A stretch of 8,062 nucleotides of DNA from an uncultured Oscillospiraceae bacterium (GTDB lineage Bacteria > Bacillota > Clostridia > Oscillospirales > Acutalibacteraceae). Both the position numbers and the translations under genes were made by a program. Shown here piece after piece: positions 7,158 to 8,062 of the stretch (positions within the stretch are counted from its first letter, which is position 1; each line of letters starts with the position of its first letter). The notes under the pieces are model-generated. The model was not told the origin of the DNA, made no database searches, and saw only the letters and a program-made list of their open reading frames with translations. The stretch is from assembly GCA_900549755.1 (NCBI GenBank), contig URPQ01000076.1, forward strand, positions 1 to 8,062, in the 5' to 3' direction.

Positions 7158-7421
7158 ATGTGTGTTAAAGATGTAGTTATTCAGAATCAGGTTGGTCTTC
7201 ATGCCCGCCCCGCAACCTTTTTTATTCAGAAAGCAAATGAGTATAAATCCTCAATTTGGGTTGAAAAGGATGAAAGAAAGGTAAACGCAAAGAGCCTTTT
7301 GGGTGTTCTGTCGCTCGGCATTGTAGGCGGCACCACCATTAAAATAATTGTTGACGGCTCTGATGAAAAGGAAGCTCTTGACGGTCTTGTAGCTTTGGTA
7401 GAATCAGGCTTTGCAGATTGA
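7158..7421 (+). CDS. ptsH: HPr phosphocarrier protein of the PTS
   Basis: An 87-residue HPr, the standard length. His15 in VGLHARPAT accepts phosphate from enzyme I and passes it to sugar-specific EIIA/B domains. Ser46 in AKSLLGVLSLG is the site used by HPr kinase/phosphorylase in Gram-positive bacteria, where HPr(Ser-P) is the CcpA corepressor. Both sites being present argues for a true HPr rather than Crh, which lacks His15. The ATG at 7158 has an excellent AAGGAG site 8 nt upstream and its own promoter. No ptsI follows, so in this genome HPr seems to be encoded apart from enzyme I, as in many Clostridia. No clear terminator is visible after the stop. Confidence 0.93.
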   Translation: MCVKDVVIQNQVGLHARPATFFIQKANEYKSSIWVEKDERKVNAKSLLGVLSLGIVGGTTIKIIVDGSDEKEALDGLVALVESGFAD

Positions 7422-7422
7422 T

Positions 7423-7444
7423 ATTGTATAATAAGCTTTACAAT
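7423..7444. repeat. Inverted repeat just after ptsH
   Basis: ATTGTA (7423-7428) and TACAAT (7439-7444) are perfect 6-bp arms around a 10-nt centre that ends in AAGCTT. No T-run follows, so it is a poor terminator. The left arm overlaps a TATAAT (7427-7432) that could be the -10 of a promoter for the downstream frame, though I find no good -35 at the right distance. It could be an operator, a weak hairpin, or chance in AT-rich DNA. Confidence 0.35.
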
Positions 7445-7453
7445 GTAAGGCGA

Positions 7454-8062
7454 ATGTGTGATGCGGTACATGATATTGATAGGTATAGAGATGAATTTGA
7501 CGGAAAGTTCTTGGAGAAGTATTGTGAGTTTTACTATAAATCACATGAAAAACTTGTAGATATGCGAAAAGGAATTATAGAACTAGATAAAAAGACTCCA
7601 AATTTAAGGCTGAGTGAGAGCGATTATTTTTCTGGCGAATATCTTTTAGAGCAGATTTTTGCATTAGAGTTGTTTTACAAAGAAGTCCAGATAATAGTAA
7701 ATAGAGCGGAAGAAATAGGTGAAATTGAGATACTAGAGGGGGAAAGGTGGGATAGGCTTGCATATTGTCTGGAAAAAATATATGAGATCAAGGGTGTTTA
7801 TACGAGAAAAAAGTTTGCTGAAAATATCCTGAAGAGATTTTTTGATGAGAAGGCTTATCAGTTAGACGAACATAACTGGAATGTGTTTCGAAAGAGCATC
7901 AGTAGAATAGAGAAGACGCAGCATATATATGAAGAATATAAAATAATGGAATTATTTGGAAGGGAAAGTGCTTATTCGGATATAGCAATTACTACTATTA
8001 AAATGAATATTAAGAAGGCAATGCCAGAATTATATGAATCCTCAATTGGTAAGTGGTCAGAA
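7454..8062 (+). CDS. Unrecognised protein, 3'-incomplete, in AT-rich DNA
   Basis: From the ATG at 7454 the frame stays open for 203 codons to the window edge with no stop, far longer than expected by chance in AT-rich sequence. The product begins MCDAVHDIDRYRDEF and is rich in Glu, Lys, Tyr and Ile with few Gly or Pro. It looks soluble and largely alpha-helical, with no signal peptide or membrane segment. I do not recognise a family. The start is uncertain: TAAGG lies only 3 nt before the ATG, and the frame is already open from 7382, including in-frame TTG codons at 7418 and 7424, so the gene may start upstream or be 5'-truncated. Codon use differs from the operon: of 12 Arg codons, 10 are AGA/AGG, 2 are CGA and none is CGC or CGT. 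This and the base composition suggest horizontal acquisition, an inference. Confidence 0.6.
   Translation, partial: MCDAVHDIDRYRDEFDGKFLEKYCEFYYKSHEKLVDMRKGIIELDKKTPNLRLSESDYFSGEYLLEQIFALELFYKEVQIIVNRAEEIGEIEILEGERWDRLAYCLEKIYEIKGVYTRKKFAENILKRFFDEKAYQLDEHNWNVFRKSISRIEKTQHIYEEYKIMELFGRESAYSDIAITTIKMNIKKAMPELYESSIGKWSE

Overview
The window looks like a chromosome segment of an anaerobic Gram-positive Clostridia-type bacterium, most likely Oscillospiraceae/Ruminococcaceae-like. The evidence is an HPr protein with both His15 and the Firmicutes regulatory Ser46, strong AGG-type ribosome binding sites, a consensus sigma-A promoter, tightly packed genes and use of a GTG start. The assignment to phylum is fairly secure; anything finer is inference.

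Positions 58-6945 hold five same-strand genes separated by at most 5 nt, surely one operon. In order they are: a LeuA-like protein that keeps the C-terminal amino-acid-binding regulatory domain but has lost the metal-binding and catalytic residues of the synthase barrel; a single polypeptide joining a xylose-isomerase-like TIM barrel to a complete acyl-CoA synthetase; an amidohydrolase-2 metal enzyme with intact ligands; a MetY-type O-acetylhomoserine sulfhydrylase; and a MetA-type homoserine acyltransferase whose residue 111 is Glu, predicting acetyl-CoA as donor. The last two make homocysteine from homoserine, acetyl-CoA and sulfide. The first three form an unexplained module of three TIM barrels plus an acid-activating enzyme. 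The operon is preceded, 42 nt before the first ATG, by what looks like the 3' half of an intrinsic terminator with no promoter after it, so a leader attenuator (T-box, SAM riboswitch or similar) may lie just left of the window.

Positions 6946-7157 are intergenic. No convincing terminator follows metA. The second half carries a near-consensus extended -10 promoter and a small leader hairpin, which serve a monocistronic-looking ptsH (HPr) gene at 7158-7421.

From about 7422 to the window end the sequence becomes distinctly AT-rich and codon use changes. It holds one long open frame running off the right edge (at least 203 codons, from 7454), a charged, probably helical protein that I do not recognise. 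The junction right after ptsH may be the edge of an acquired segment.

The most notable content is the pseudo-LeuA / TIM-barrel-acyl-CoA synthetase fusion / amidohydrolase trio coupled to methionine biosynthesis genes.
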